Assembly: GCA_009801015.1 (NCBI GenBank)
Contig: VHZZ01004329.1
Location: forward strand, 1 to 64,000
DNA: 64,000 bases
Direction of reading: 5' to 3'
From: Silene noctiflora
Lineage: Eukaryota > Streptophyta > Magnoliopsida > Caryophyllales > Caryophyllaceae
A program made the position numbers and the translations under genes. The notes below the pieces were generated by a model. It saw only the letters and a program-made list of their open reading frames with translations, did no database searches and had not been told where the DNA came from. Shown here in pieces: positions 12,683 to 25,467 of this stretch. Position 1 is the first letter of the stretch, and the number at the start of each line of letters is the position of its first letter.

Positions 12683-15600
12683 GGAGCGGGCGCCTTGGAT
12701 GAGCATGATAAGTTTACTTGGTCCCTTCCAATGTAAGAGGTTCGTGCCTCCTGTCCCTGCTTTTTCTACCTGGAAGTTACTCTCTCAAGTCAATAGTAAA
12801 AAGGGGAGCACTTTAAAGACCAGCCTTAATTCCCTATCCTCCACTCGTTCATTCATTTCGTTACGCAGCGAGCATAACGGCAGAGCAAAAGGAACTTTTT
12901 ACAAAGCACAGTCTTGTATCAAAAAAGAAAATAAAATACGTCAATCAGTTCCTCTGCCAAATGACATGCGCTATACGGACATGCAAGCGTTAGCGATCAA
13001 AGGAGTCTTTCATTCCTTACTATAACTATAGCAATGACAGGAAGGAAGGTTTACCCACGGGTTCATTAGAGACGTTAAAGGCTATTGATGACGCTATACA
13101 GGTGCATCCAGTGCTGCCCACGATGGGGGAATAAGCCCCTTTATTTATTTAAAAGGTGATCCGTTCAATTTCATTCGTCGACCCAATCTAGTCAAATAAG
13201 CTGGCTGGCTAGCCCGAGTCCCCAGCCCAAAGGTAAAGGTAAGGGCAGAGCCCACCAAAGACTACTTGCTAGTTATCGGTCAGAAGAGCTACTCACTCAC
13301 TAATCTTTTTGGCACCTGTTTACTTGATTTCGTTTATACGCTTCAATCTGAGTCCTCAAAAGGAAGCATTCTCTGTTGCATCTTCTCTATGGAAAAGCTG
13401 GATTAGACGCCCGTGCAGTGGTGGGACTTAAAAAGAGCCACTTCCTATGCTACACCAACCCTCGAATATTTCTGCTCGCCAACAGTCGCTCCTCTCTCTA
13501 ACGATGGAGCCCTTACCGTTCCTATTTCGTTCCTATCCGCCTTGAAGGATTAGTACGGAGGTTTTTTTAGTTACGGAGTGAGATTTGTGCAACGGTCTGA
13601 CCCCTCAAGCACGCTCTAATGCTTCTGCTTCCTTTTCTTTTGCATCTTCATCGGCATCCGTTTCATCAACTTACTACCACCTGAATAAAGAGAATTTCTT
13701 TTAAGCAAAGTAATTACGTTACGCGCTTTCTAACAATGAAGCGCTTGCCCTTAGCAGTATGAAGAAAGAAACCTTCCCCGTCCCTACGGTATGAATCAGA
13801 TCACCCAAGTCGCGACATCTACTGGACAATCAGTTGGCAACCATCTACCAAAAGGCTTGACTTTCCTAAAGACCAAAAGACATTGATATAAAGGATCCAC
13901 ATGCAAGTTTCGCAAGCAAGCATGAGAAGTTTGCCACGTCACAAGCTACATTAGGCTCTCTCTACGATATACAGTGCAACGACTGTTTGGGAGCATTCCG
14001 CTTACCGTCTTCATATCTCGGTTACTTTGTTTATATATAAAAGAAAGGATTTCCAATCATATGTACCAACTCCAGGAAAAGAGTTCCAATGGTACCCTTT
14101 GCTCTATAAAAATGTGGAGAATAGATTCTTTTGAAGGGGTCGGTCTCGTACCATTACAGGCTTATGAAATGAAGTATGAATCCTAAGCCTATAGTCTATA
14201 CAAAAGAAGGCATCTAATAATGAGACTTTTTCCTCTTCGATCTAAATAGTGTGCCTCGGTTTATTTCCCAACCACACCTTCTCTTTCTTATAGCAGAGAG
14301 AAAAGACTGAACTCGACCCCTATCTAGTGCCCGCCCCACGCGAGGGCCTTCTTTTCTCACCCGGTGAGAAATATTAGAATTTTAATTACGTTACGGGGTA
14401 TGGGTCTCATAAGCGCGTTGCCCCCTCTACTGCTACTTCTTCCCCCGAAAGCTCTTGTCCAGCAGCCCCACTAGTTAAAGAGAATTGAAGCCGCTAACGA
14501 GCCCGCTTTTCTCTCTTTCCTTCGTCACACGGGGATCTAAAAGAATATGGGAAGCAATTCTCATCAACCGTGTTGGAAGTGTCGACTATGCTCGAAAGCT
14601 TCTTGCTCGTAGACTTCGTGGACGGATTGCAACGTTGGGCGGAACAAGAGTCGAAACGCGAAGACAGAACTTAGGGTGATCAAAAGAGGGGCAAAGCTTG
14701 GTGCAACGATGATGCGCTACAAAGATGAGGAGTCATCCAAGGCCTAACCACGGATACTGGGGTAGGAGAGTGGGAGTGGGGATAATAAGAAGCATCTCTA
14801 GAAGAAGACGCAACAGAGGAAGATGTTGCGATTGACGAATCCTACCCAACTCTTTTTTTCATATACTCTTTCCAGGTCACATGTAGTCTCTTTCAGAGCA
14901 AATGCCCCAGAATTTTCCTCGCTCGATCTACTTCATATTTTAAGTGAGATGCTACGAGCTCAACAAAGCTTCTAGCTCATGGTAACTTGGCTTGGTCTTT
15001 TCTATGCTAGCTCTTTGTGGTTTCATTCCTATAACAGAATAAGAACCGGCTCCCTTTTCCGTCATCTCGTTCGTTACTAATATATTTACATATATAGGAA
15101 TTGTGATCATTATATTCTCTGTTTGTAACTTCAAAAAAAGGGAAGAAAGAATTTTAACAAGGATTCATAAATGAAAAGAAGATGTACCTGAACAAGTAGC
15201 AGAGTCAGTTGATTTACTGCTTGAAGAAACAACGGCTTTAGCAGTTGCTGAGAAAAGAATACGAGGCAGTCGCCGAGGAAGCCTATAAGTATAAGTTAGA
15301 AGCACAGCCATAAGGAGTCCCATAGGAAAGCGCAATTGAAGCTATTTCCGAAGCCAAAGGCGAAGAGCAAGAGTTTGAGGAATAACAACTAAACATATAT
15401 TCCCCGAGAACATAGGCCAATCAATACAATAGGCGAGTGGGTGCGGAGCATGAGTCAGGCAAACCATCGACCAAAGGGCTGGACTTCTCCTCTTTCTATC
15501 TTCCCGGAGCACCGGGCAAAGAAGCCTCTATTCCACCAGCGAAAGCTAAGATCATTTGCAGGGGCTGGGTTGGGTTTACCATTGCTTGAACATTGCCCTC

Positions 15601-16366
15601 AACGCACAGAGGATGTGCCACATAGGAGCCCCACTTACTTGTTAACCGTAGGCGATGAAGCATCTATTGTACCTTTGATCTATGCCCGCCGTGCTAAGCA
15701 AGGATAGAAATCGCCCTTTTATTTGAATGCGAGGGATCCTCGTTTTGCATAGAAGGAGGTTGGTTGAAGACGGATTCCATCATTAAGTAGTTGCGACCCA
15801 TCCTTTCTCTCTTTTAAGAGTTATACCCCCGTTAATAGTGCTTCATTTGTCTTGACTGCCGAGGTTTCTTTTTTGTAACGAGATCATGCCTCACTTACAG
15901 AGGAGGGGCGCTATTCTTTTTTTTTTTTTACAGAATGCTTCCCCGGAGTCAGTCTGGATTGAAAGAGTACTTTGGGCTAGAGCATTGGGTTGGTCGATCG
16001 CATGCCGCGTATGTAGCTTCGTCCCATAATCGCCTTTAAAGTTAAAAAGTTTTTTGGTTAATAAAGTCAGGGAATACATGTCTTAGAACGACAATATGCG
16101 CGAAATTCCTTTACTTGCCTTTGGGTGGACAGATCTTGTTTACGATTGGATCAATAAGTATGCGAACTAAGCTGCTCGACAAAAAGATAGAGGGTTTCCC
16201 AACCAACCCTAATGCTACAGTAAAAGGATGCGCGGGCTATCCTATATAGTGTGCCCCTATCAAGCACACATCTCCCTTCTTTTCCCGGACTGGTTTAGCC
16301 GTGGAATAAGATTCTTTCGCTGTGTCGCGTACCACTTGTTAAGTAATGTAAGCTGGGTTGAAAGCC

Positions 16367-16392
16367 GAGGCTATTTATAGCTCGAAGAGGAA
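16367..16392 (+). repeat. Dispersed 26-base repeat, copy 1
   Basis: Contains the core TTTATAGCTCGAAGAGGA. All 26 bases match the copy at 24441-24466; a third copy is near 63366. Confidence 0.9.
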
Positions 16393-16975
16393 GAAACTGC
16401 GTTTCGAAAGACATGCTTATCCCACAATAATGGTACGACACCGCATGAGGCGCGTTCTCTGGATTTTCCGATAGGTATAGGCGCGAAGCCCTTTCCTTTC
16501 CCACACAAAAACTACTTCTTCTTTGTTCTGTTCTTAATGCACATACTGACTTTCGTTTGCATGCACCTGGGGAGTACCCCTTCGCTCATGGTACAAATTC
16601 TGACTGAACTCCTTTCCTTCGAGCTTCTTTCCAAAGGAAAGGGTACTGGGGCCTTCAATCCAGAGCCGGAGCGCTTTCTTGATGAGCCTGCCTTTGAAAA
16701 TGGGTGGGGCAGGCAAAGAGCGAGCTTACCAAGGCAATGATCAGTAGCCGGTCTTTTAAGATGATCGGCCACAACAGAACGAAAGAAAAAGTCAGTCAAG
16801 GAAGAAAGAACAAGCATTTCATTCTTCATCCCTGCCGATAGCATCGGCGATAGGTTCGACATCTTTCGAGCCCCTTTTTCTAAATTCTCATTCGAAGATG
16901 GAAAACCATCAAGCTAGGGTGTTTACGCCTTCAAACTTATGCCTTTGACTATATAAATAAATTAATAAATTAAAA

Positions 16976-16997
16976 GGTAAAGTAAAGTAAAGTAAAG
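16976..16997. repeat. Pentanucleotide microsatellite (TAAAG)n
   Basis: About four consecutive GTAAA/TAAAG units stand just before the rRNA remnant at 17.07 kb. Confidence 0.8.
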
Positions 16998-17073
16998 GCG
17001 TAGGGAAGAGTTATTTTAAAAAGTTCTTAAGATCTGACCTAAGAAGGTTAGAGGGAAAGAAAGAGACCATTGA

Positions 17074-17290
17074 GTGCTCGAGTGGCACCGAAGATGGATC
17101 GGGGCTGAAGTTATTCACCGAAGCGACGAGACAAAGAAAAAGGTAAATCAATTTTTCAGTGTCAGTAGCGGAACGTTCAGTCAATCAGAGAGGGTGAACA
17201 TGAAGAAAGAGAGTCTACTTTGGCGTTTGGTAAAACCATGTCGAAGGAACTCGGCAAAGAGACCGCGTGAAGGAAGAGGTTCTAAGTAAG
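17074..17290 (+). rRNA. rrn26: Composite remnant of 26S (LSU) rRNA
   Basis: Three blocks resemble mitochondrial large-subunit rRNA. The first, 17074-17131, carries GGCACCGAAGATGGATCGG and ends GAAGCGACGAG; it corresponds to the stretch just after the GTPase-associated centre. The second, 17158-17197, contains GTCAGTAGCGGAACGTTC. The third, about 17240-17290, contains AAGGAACTCGGCAAAG and corresponds to a part several hundred bases further on in bacterial 23S numbering. The blocks are in the right order and strand but are shortened and joined by unrelated sequence, so this cannot be a working rRNA gene. Weaker resemblance may continue to about 17370. An undetermined base lies at 17363. The ORF across this interval is a shadow. 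Confidence 0.75.
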
Positions 17291-17543
17291 GAGGATGGAA
17301 AACCGCGTCTGCAAATGAAAGCTGTGTCTAGCTAGAACATTTTGATTCTTTCGGAACACAGCNAGGTGTGATCTCGTACTAAAGAAAAGGGAAGTCAAGA
17401 AAGACTCGCCCCTTCGGAACTCAGTTGAACTCAGTAAGTCTAGCCCGTCCTTTTCGGACAGAACTCGTTTTCCGGAAGGAAAGGCTACTTTTCAACGAAG
17501 ATTGTCAAAGAATACGGGAATTTCACGTTTGATTGCCAGTTCC

Positions 17544-17814
17544 CTTAAGAAACAGACTTTTTGAACGAGACTTTTTAATCAAACCCGCGTTTTTGCGACA
17601 TAATGCCATTTACCCTCAGAAATTTTAAAAGAAATGAAAACTTTCAAAGAACCTGGTCTTTTTTTGTTTAACCGGCTTTTTCCTTAAGAAAGTGACTTTT
17701 TGAACGAGACCCTTTAAAGAACCCGGTCTTTTTTTGTTTAACCGGCTTTTCCTTTCAGAAAGGGCCCTCTCCTCGAAACTTTTTAAAAGAAAGCGGTGTT
17801 TAAAGCCCATTTCC
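17544..17814. repeat. Tandem array of four degenerate ~70-base units
   Basis: Units begin near 17544, 17613, 17683 and 17753, each opening with a C/T-rich run followed by T(A/C)AGAAA, and a fifth opening appears near 17815. Shared blocks include ACTTTTTGAACGAGAC (units 1 and 3) and GGTCTTTTTTTGTTTAACCGG (units 2 and 3). Units 2 and 3 are the most alike. The ORF on the minus strand across the array simply reflects the repeat. Confidence 0.8.
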
Positions 17815-20800
17815 TCTCAGAAATCAGATGATTGATGTTGCACCCCGTTCATAAACCTTTAAGTAAGTATTTCGCATTATTGGTAGAATTAGAATACATA
17901 ATTGCTTCTGTGCGCCATAAAACCCTGAAAAAACAACGTAGCTGAGTTCACAGAACGGCTAGCTGTCCTCGGTCCGAACGAACCATTGCGGGAGGAAATG
18001 CCCATGCGGAAGATTTTTTTTTGACTAACGACCAATTCTTTGGTGGCAGAAGGAAAGTGAGTGGGCTTAAGAATGAAGGGAGTGTGTTACCAAGTAAAAT
18101 CTAGCCAGCAAGAAGACCATAGTTTGGTCCGCGCATTCGCATATGGGTCAGGCAGGCAGGATGGGCTTGCTTAGCTTGTAAACAGTAGAAATGAATCCTA
18201 AGGTTAAGGAGGTTAAGAGGTTAAGGCAAGGGCAGGTATCCGCATGGGCGGAAACGGCGGAAGGAGACGCCTTCGCTTATGATAGGATTTCATAAAACAA
18301 AATAGAAGTAAGCGCCCTTGGGTTGTACCTTTTGCTCACTACATTCATGGAAATTGCCTCGTCTGCTGGACGAGAGGGCAGGGTATCAGAAATGCAAGCC
18401 AGAGAATGATTGCCGCTTTACCAAAACTAGTTCCCCCTTCCTATTATATATTCTAATATCTGGAAGCTATTTATAGACAGCCCGTTCTAGCGCTAGTGAT
18501 AGAAACTTCTTCTGGTACAGGAGCTCGAGATAACACTTGCTTTTGACTCAACATTTTCTTTCTTAGAATTCTTTTGCTTGTATTGCTATTTCGGGAAGCT
18601 CATTGTGAAAACCCCCTTTAGTTGCGGGCGAAGCTTTGTAGTACTCGTTCAAGAGAATCATCTTATGAGGCAATCCTCGTTTACAAGGTACCAACTGACG
18701 CTGTATCTGCTTCTGCCAACCCACTATATATACATCTGATATCATTGCTGCATTTTTATATGAGGTTTTTGACGCCGTAGCGGGAGCTTTTTTCTAAGAA
18801 AGTTTTCCATGATAAAAGACTTTTGTCACTATATGATGTATGAGAAAGACTTCCGTTGGTTTAGTACTTTCCTAGCGGTTGGTCACGGGCTCAGTTTTCC
18901 GGAAGGAAGCTACCCCAGGAAAGATTCTAGAGGCGAGTTGGGCGCTATAACTATATAACTTAAGGTAAGTATAGGGCGTGCCTATATCATCAATAGATAA
19001 GGGAAGCTTTTCTACTACAAGATCTAAAGCGTTGTCACATGATATAAAGTCAAAAGCACATCTTTGTTCTTCCCTCGAACTCCTCTTTTTTTCTCTTTAG
19101 ATATATATGACATTTCTTAATCTGGTTGTGAACACTAAATGTTGACACTTCAATAACAGCTGCCGCAAGGTTTCCTAACGATGAAACTACAGTAGTAGGT
19201 TCCCAAACAAGTACCCTTTCTTTATGTCCCGAACAATTCTTAATGGCGAAAGACCCTCTAAGTCAGTTTCTGGCGAACCATACGATGCATCGGGGCCAGA
19301 AAGCTTCCTACTTTTATATCTAGTAATATGTTTGACCAAGAAGCCCTTATCGAAGTGGTTAGCTCTACTCGTTTTCTTAGTTTTAGTAGCAAGTGGGCCT
19401 TAACTCTTTTAGATGGGAACGATTATCTCAAGCTAGCTATTTCATATCTTCGTATGCAAACATATAAAGTAAAGTCTTAGCCCGTTAACAGGGAAAGCAT
19501 TAGCACTAACTAGACCAGAGGCATGGACCGGGAGCAGTCTCATCAGGAATACGCAGGGCATATACTAAACAGTTGAAAAAACTCGCTATAACAACGGCCG
19601 AGGGCATCCGTTAGAGTAATAAAACCAAAAGCATGCTCTCTTGCGAATTCACCGGCTAGAACTGTACTATTCCACATATATGATTCAAAAAGCTGCCTTT
19701 GCTACATCTAATTCAAATAAAGAGCGGCCGAGCGGAATACTTGGAATTATAATTAAACCTTTTTTGAAGAGTCTTTAGAAAAGTCAGTAAGTTCGACCCA
19801 GTTAGCCGCTTGGGTTTGTGAGCGGATCGTCCCTTTGCGCTAGATCTCTTTTTCCAGATTCCAGATTAGCAGGAGGAGAAAGATCCTCATTCCCCGGTAC
19901 TGTAAATTAAGTTCTACTCTATCCTTCCCAGCTACTCTATCCTTCCCAGCTAAAGCTACTGCTTTTTGTGCTGACGCTAAGTAAAGGATAGCCCCAACGG
20001 AATGGCTGTGGGTCCTTTCCCCTTATAAATTAGAAAGCTCGCATACATATAATTAGAAGAAATAAGGGCTGAGGGGGAAGTTTACGAGTCTAGTCTATTC
20101 TATCTATGAGACTTGATCCTAGCTCTCGGAACGAGAATAGAACCTTCTAATTAGAAGATCGAAGCGAATGCGAGCAGCCCTATTCTTAATTATTATAAAA
20201 GTAACGACACTACTTATCTTCATTCTGCCTTTCAAGAGCTTCGAGTTAGGTTTCTGATTCTGTAGTATTATAGTATAAAGGGCATATCCGATGCAGCAAT
20301 GCACAGCTAAAAGTTTAGGCAACTATATATCTTTAGAAAGAAACGAGCAGAATGCCTTTAAAAGTATAGGGTGGAGGGCTTTCAGCAAATGGGCGAAAGA
20401 GAGAGATGAACAATGGGGCTTAATCTTCTTAATCTTAGAGTATAATATGAAGGATCGATCAAAACGACATTTAAGGCATTTCCGGGGACCACATGTCTCA
20501 GTAACGCGACTTGCTGTATAAGTATAAAAAAGCAGTGCATTTAGACTAGAACAAGATGAGGTCGAAGCATTTCAAGAGGAAAATGCAGGCCAAGGAAGTT
20601 GCCAACTTTAGTCCCACTCTTAAGCCGCATGCTTCGTTTCGACCCAAGACGCCACAAGCGAGGACAGTCGTCTTGCCAGCTGCGCTTCTCCCCTTCATTC
20701 TTGTCCTTTGTAAAAGGATCATGCTTGGATTCTGTTTTGAATTTATAAAACAACTGCGCCCGCTCCTTCGAAAAGAGGTCCTAGTGGGAATTTCTTAAGA

Positions 20801-20831
20801 CCTCTTCATCTTTCAAATAAAAAGTCTTATT
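17815..20831. other. Non-coding region between the tandem array and the retroelement fossil
   Basis: No coding or RNA gene seen. Holds an exact 18-base tandem duplication at 19914-19949. The two opposed short ORFs at 20541-20798 are not recognised. Confidence 0.65.
19914..19949. repeat. Exact 18-base tandem duplication
   Basis: CTACTCTATCCTTCCCAG occurs twice in a row with no change between copies. Confidence 0.95.
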
Positions 20832-21177
20832 TAAGCATGCTTACATGAAATACAGGGTTCAAGTTTTGGTGTCAACTCAACTTGGTATGATAGTATGATA
20901 ACGTTCTGACCGATCGGGAATGGTCCCCAATCTTTCCGCCCTAGCCCCCTCGTTACGGATCGTAACACCGCTTTGAACTCTTTTGGTAGAAGATTCATCA
21001 TAACTGAGTCGCCTACTTCGTATTCTATATGTCGGCGATGCTTGTCTGCGCCCAACTCTTCTTCTTCTTTGATACCTTATCAAGAAATGTAGACTTGATC
21101 CCATCAACTTGAAAAGCTCAGTTCGCGGTGGGTGAATTGAGGCTCACGATCGCTTATAACGCTTTGAGGCAGCCCCT
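20832..21177 (-). mobile_element. Ty3/gypsy LTR-retrotransposon fossil, integrase end of pol
   Basis: The minus strand shows the end of the integrase catalytic core (an SDR...PQF block followed by ELFKLMG) and then the C-terminal module with ADKHRR, YEVGDSVM and a GPFPI motif, as in plant Ty3/gypsy polyproteins. Only this small part is present; no gag, protease, reverse transcriptase or LTR was seen nearby. The copy is broken, with at least two breaks. Such pieces in plant mitochondrial DNA are normally scraps of nuclear origin. Age cannot be measured here, but family motifs are still readable, so it is not extremely old. Confidence 0.8.
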
Positions 21178-24100
21178 AATGCTTTTTTCTATTCATAAAG
21201 AATTAAAAAGAATAGCAAGGACGTCAGTCTCAATCCAAGGGGGTCCTTCTCTCATTTCTTTCCATGTCGGAAATGGCGGCCGAAGACAATAGACTGCAAG
21301 TGGCTTTTCAAACAAGAAGGATGGGGATACGGTTATAAAACCTTCCACTGACAGCTTAAGAGGAGACTCAAAGGAAGCATAGCTACTTTCTTAGTTACTT
21401 CCTTAACTACCAAACCTACCAAGTGTCATTAAGGAAAGCAAAGGGAGGGTGGGCTGGCAAGAAAAAAAGAAAGATCGTGACTGATGCTTCCCACCCGAGA
21501 ATCATTCACTGGACTAATGTCGTAAGAGATCGGGGAAACTCTCATATATACGATGCAGATCTTCTTCTTCTATTCCCATTCTATTTCCGTACCTTGGGGG
21601 CAGGAGGAAGATCTTCGGGTGCTTTGTGGATAGAAAAGAAAGCTCCAGTTGTAGGCTGGTTTCGTAAGGGACTTGTTCCTAGGTAGCTGAACTAATGTTT
21701 CCTGACTATGCTTACTCTGTAGGGTGAAAATAAGGGGAAGGTGGTTGGTGAACTTTTATATACATTAATTAGTTTTACACACTATCTTTCTTTTGTATTC
21801 GACTTCTCGCATCGCATATTGTCTCGTTCTTCCGCATGAATAGCCAAATAACTGGACTTTCTCCTGCCGATGCTAGAACAAAAGAGGCGTCTTCAGACAA
21901 GTGACGGGTAGTAGTTAGACACAGGTTTTCTTATATCTTAATCCCAATCTTACTTAGAAATAAGAACAATAAGGAGAGCAGAGCTACTCACTTCTACTAC
22001 CAATGAAGCTATGCTACAACGGAATTGGGGAAATTTTACTAGGGAAATTCTCCCCCTCGACCTTAACAATCTCTTACCTCATACGTATATAAGTAAGGTA
22101 AGATTCAACGTTTTTCTTTGATGACGAACCACTCACTACAGTATTGGAATAGCCTCTTTTTTCTGTTCTCGAGATTAATTCTCTTGCTTTTTATTGATTT
22201 CTTGACAAAGCAAAGTCAGACCAGAGGGATTCTAGTAGCCAGAGAAAGATTCTTATGTGTTTACATCTCCAGTAAAGACTTGGCCGTAAGAGTCAGTAAG
22301 AGTGAGAGTAAAGGAAAGCGTATAATAATCATTCCATAGGCGAGTGGGAGTAGACCTTAAAGAAAAAAAGAAGCTAATCTCAACTTAAAATACATTAAAG
22401 CGAGACTAAAAGTGCTATTCAATTTTCCAGGTTCTCCAGTTGAACCTTCCTCATCAACATGATGCTCTACAAGTACCCCAGCGAGACTGGGCTGGCAAGA
22501 AATCTGGGTAAACCTTAAAACAACTGGATCAAGCGACTGGTGGAGAAAGGGTGAAATTACCCCCTGGCTTGTCTCTTGTTCTAACGAGATAAGGGGACTT
22601 CCCTGGTCTCTTGCTCGCCAACGTCAAACTCGTTTCGTCAGGTAGAACTTTCCATGAAGTATGACCCACTTGGGCATACCAAAACACGCTTAAGATGTCT
22701 CATCTTGGGGCTATGAGGTACGTGATATCGGCTTCATAGCTGTATGAATGAAATTCCTACGATTGGCTTTGGGCGGATCGTTTGGGCCGGTGAGCTAACC
22801 GGGCGGGTTGGCGTAACTTATAAATTAGGGCGTTTACGCACTTGCTTGCCTTACCCTTGAACTACCAAACTTCATTTCTATAATTATTGTATAGCTTTGT
22901 TCATAAAGCAAGAAGTTCTCGTGCATTCATTAAGCGAGGGGTAGCACACTCTTTCCCGCCTCTTTACTAACTATCTTACTAACTCAAAGCTACTACAGGT
23001 TTTGTGGGAAGACATAAAAAAGATTTTTTCATATACCAAGGTGGGTCTTCTTATGTATGCTTTTTGTGAACGACGAAAGCTATCTCGATCCTTTGCTTTG
23101 AAAACTCTTATCTACGACGAATCGGACCTCTTCTCATAAGCCTCAAGCCTCAGTCCCGTTACCCAGCGAAGTCAGGCTCGTAATGATTCTATGAATTGCT
23201 TTTATATTAGAATATATTAGAAGTAGGAAACAGAGTAAGCTTCCTAAGAAAAAAAGAATGACGATGCGTGAACCAATCCTCTTTAACTTCTTGTTTGAAT
23301 TCCTGTTATAATAGAATAATAGATAGGATTAGATGCGAACTCCTACTGGTTTATAGTCGGATCTATTTCTTCAGCTAGCTTTGGAAACAACCCATAAGCA
23401 ACCAAGGGAAAAAGGCTCTTTTTTTAGGAAAAGAAAAAGATCTAAATAATTAATCTTAGTAATGGACTTTGGATCGATGTCCACAGAAGCTTTTATGTCT
23501 GCTAATTCAATGAGCACTAAAGTGCCAGAGGGCGATGAACGAGATTCACATAGACAAGGAAAAGTGCCCATCGTAGGAAAAAAAAGAGGGATCACTCAGA
23601 TGTATAGGAGGAAGGCGCAATCAGTAAGACACAAGGGTTTCACGTCCATAAGGATAGCTGCTCAAACCGTTTAGGCATCCGCCAACTAAAAGACAAAAAC
23701 GCAAGGTTAGAGTCTGGGTTCTGGCTTTTCCCGAAAGCGTTTGGAAAAAAAGGAGAACAAGTCGAGCGAGAATGACAGAAGCATGATTCTGTCGTAAGCA
23801 GGAGTAGGGCAGAAAGATTCTCTACAGAAGGGGTGTATCTCTATATTTCTTAGTTAGAGATGACACAATTGAAGCCGCGAGGTGGAAAGCTTTTCTGATA
23901 GTGATATTCCTGACGAAGATAGAGAAATTGGAGTAAGCCAAAGACGAGAAAGAAGAAGAAATCGGCAGTGATGGAAAGAATGCCCTTGTTTATGTTTATA
24001 CGCATTAAACTTCCCTTGTCCAATCTAATTGGGAAAGGGGGTGGTGCCCCGATGTATAATAAAAAATTTGCCTTCTTTATCATCGACTTACTTTGTTGAA

Positions 24101-24440
24101 AGTTACACTGCCAGCGCAACTTCCAATGGGAAAAGAAGAAACTTAATCTGAATAAGACACGAACGAAGTCGATGAAACTCTAACTATGCCAGCTAGAGTC
24201 TTAATAAGGCATAGTAAATAAGGCTATATGAAGGCTAGCAATACAATATAAAATTTTGGTAGAGGTAGGAAGAAGTAGGGTCAGACCCCTTCCTTTAGAA
24301 ATCCTTTGGCTTTAGAAAGTAGGTCATTGGGGAATACAGGGTATCCTTGATTGAAATGGAATTGGAATTAAAAGTAAAGTACGGGCTTGCTTTTGGTTTT
24401 CGATTGACGAATCCCCTTGATCGCAAAAACTAAAGAAAGC

Positions 24441-24466
24441 GAGGCTATTTATAGCTCGAAGAGGAA
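24441..24466 (+). repeat. Dispersed 26-base repeat, copy 2
   Basis: Identical over 26 bases to the copy at 16367-16392. The flanking bases differ, so the repeat unit itself is short. Confidence 0.9.
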
Positions 24467-25104
24467 AGTGACCGATCCATCACACACATACGTATATAAT
24501 ACGAAAAAAAGATTTGATTTTGATTCTAGTTCTGAAGCCACGAGATTTTTTAGGCTTAACAACTACATGTTGAAAGCGGGTTTCAAAGGAGCGAGGGGTA
24601 GAAAGATAGCTTGGCCTGTCCTTTAAACTTGTAAGTGTAAGATCAGATTAGGGTTTCAGGTAAAGGCTGCCAATGAAGAAGCTGCTTTAGCGGATGCCGC
24701 TCCTAAATATGGTGGTTCTACCCATAAAAACTTAATTTATAACTGAGATTTTGAAAACTTGTCTATTCTAGATCGGGAGCCCACTTTCTCAAGGTAGGCT
24801 CAACCGAACGAAGCCGAAAGCAGTGAAGGGAAAACAAAAGAATGCTCACTATATAAAGTTTCTGGAACAAACAAAAACATCAATTGAGCATGATTGCGGA
24901 TAAGATCCGGGGGAAAAGACTTTGATCGAAGAATGAAAGGCTGCTGCCGATGAAGAAGAAGAAGTCGCTACAGTCGAAAAGATTTTTCCAATAAAAGATG
25001 GAATCGATGCCGAAAAAAATTATATAACCAATCTTTAGCCTCACTTATTGGGTGAAACCAGTGGATTCTGTTTACAGTTACAGAAAGAAGGGCTTCGCGC
25101 CTCT

Positions 25105-25467
25105 TCACGGGCGGATGACCAAATGCACTTTATAACTAGTACTAATCTCCTTAACAGTAGCGCTACAATGACCCGGAAGATAGGTTAGAGTAAACCCCCA
25201 ATGATAGACCCATTCCCCGCGGGTCTTGGGATAGAGGTCAGATATTTTCTTTATCTTACTAGGGAAAGGTATAGCCAAAATATGAGAAGGAAGTTCCTCG
25301 CCAGGCACAATTAAACGAACGTCGAATTTTGCTTTCTTAGTCGTAAATAGCAACTTCAGCTGATTTCCCTTACTTATCATAATGGAAACAGCTCGACTGT
25401 TTAAAAGAGAGTCAAGCTCAGGCAAAAGGTCCACCCAGTACCAAATGCCACTTCGCCTGTGCTGCAT
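25105..25467 (-). CDS. Hypothetical ORF, 120 aa, doubtful
   Basis: The translation has reasonably protein-like composition, for example LPELDSLLNSRAVSIMISKG and a later RGEWVYHWGFTLTYLPGH. No domain is recognised. It stands alone between stretches without coding signs, and a short remnant of some transferred gene is as likely as a working gene. Confidence 0.2.
   Translation of the reverse strand: MQHRRSGIWYWVDLLPELDSLLNSRAVSIMISKGNQLKLLFTTKKAKFDVRLIVPGEELPSHILAIPFPSKIKKISDLYPKTRGEWVYHWGFTLTYLPGHCSATVKEISTSYKVHLVIRP

Larger units (their letters stand above)
8501..17073. other. Non-coding region, no recognised gene
   Basis: Longest frames are 12221-12613 (130 aa), 16512-16862 (116 aa) and 12681-13025 (114 aa); none resembles a known protein. 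At 8559-8919 both strands are open for about 100 codons, which is typical of chance. A tRNA T-arm-like word near 11438-11460 lacks the rest of a tRNA. Three members of a short repeat family lie here. Confidence 0.65.

Noticed and set aside
14485-14679. INRVGS in a 64-codon ORF, reminiscent of VNRVGD in nad5
   Set aside because: Only five residues agree and the flanks do not match nad5.
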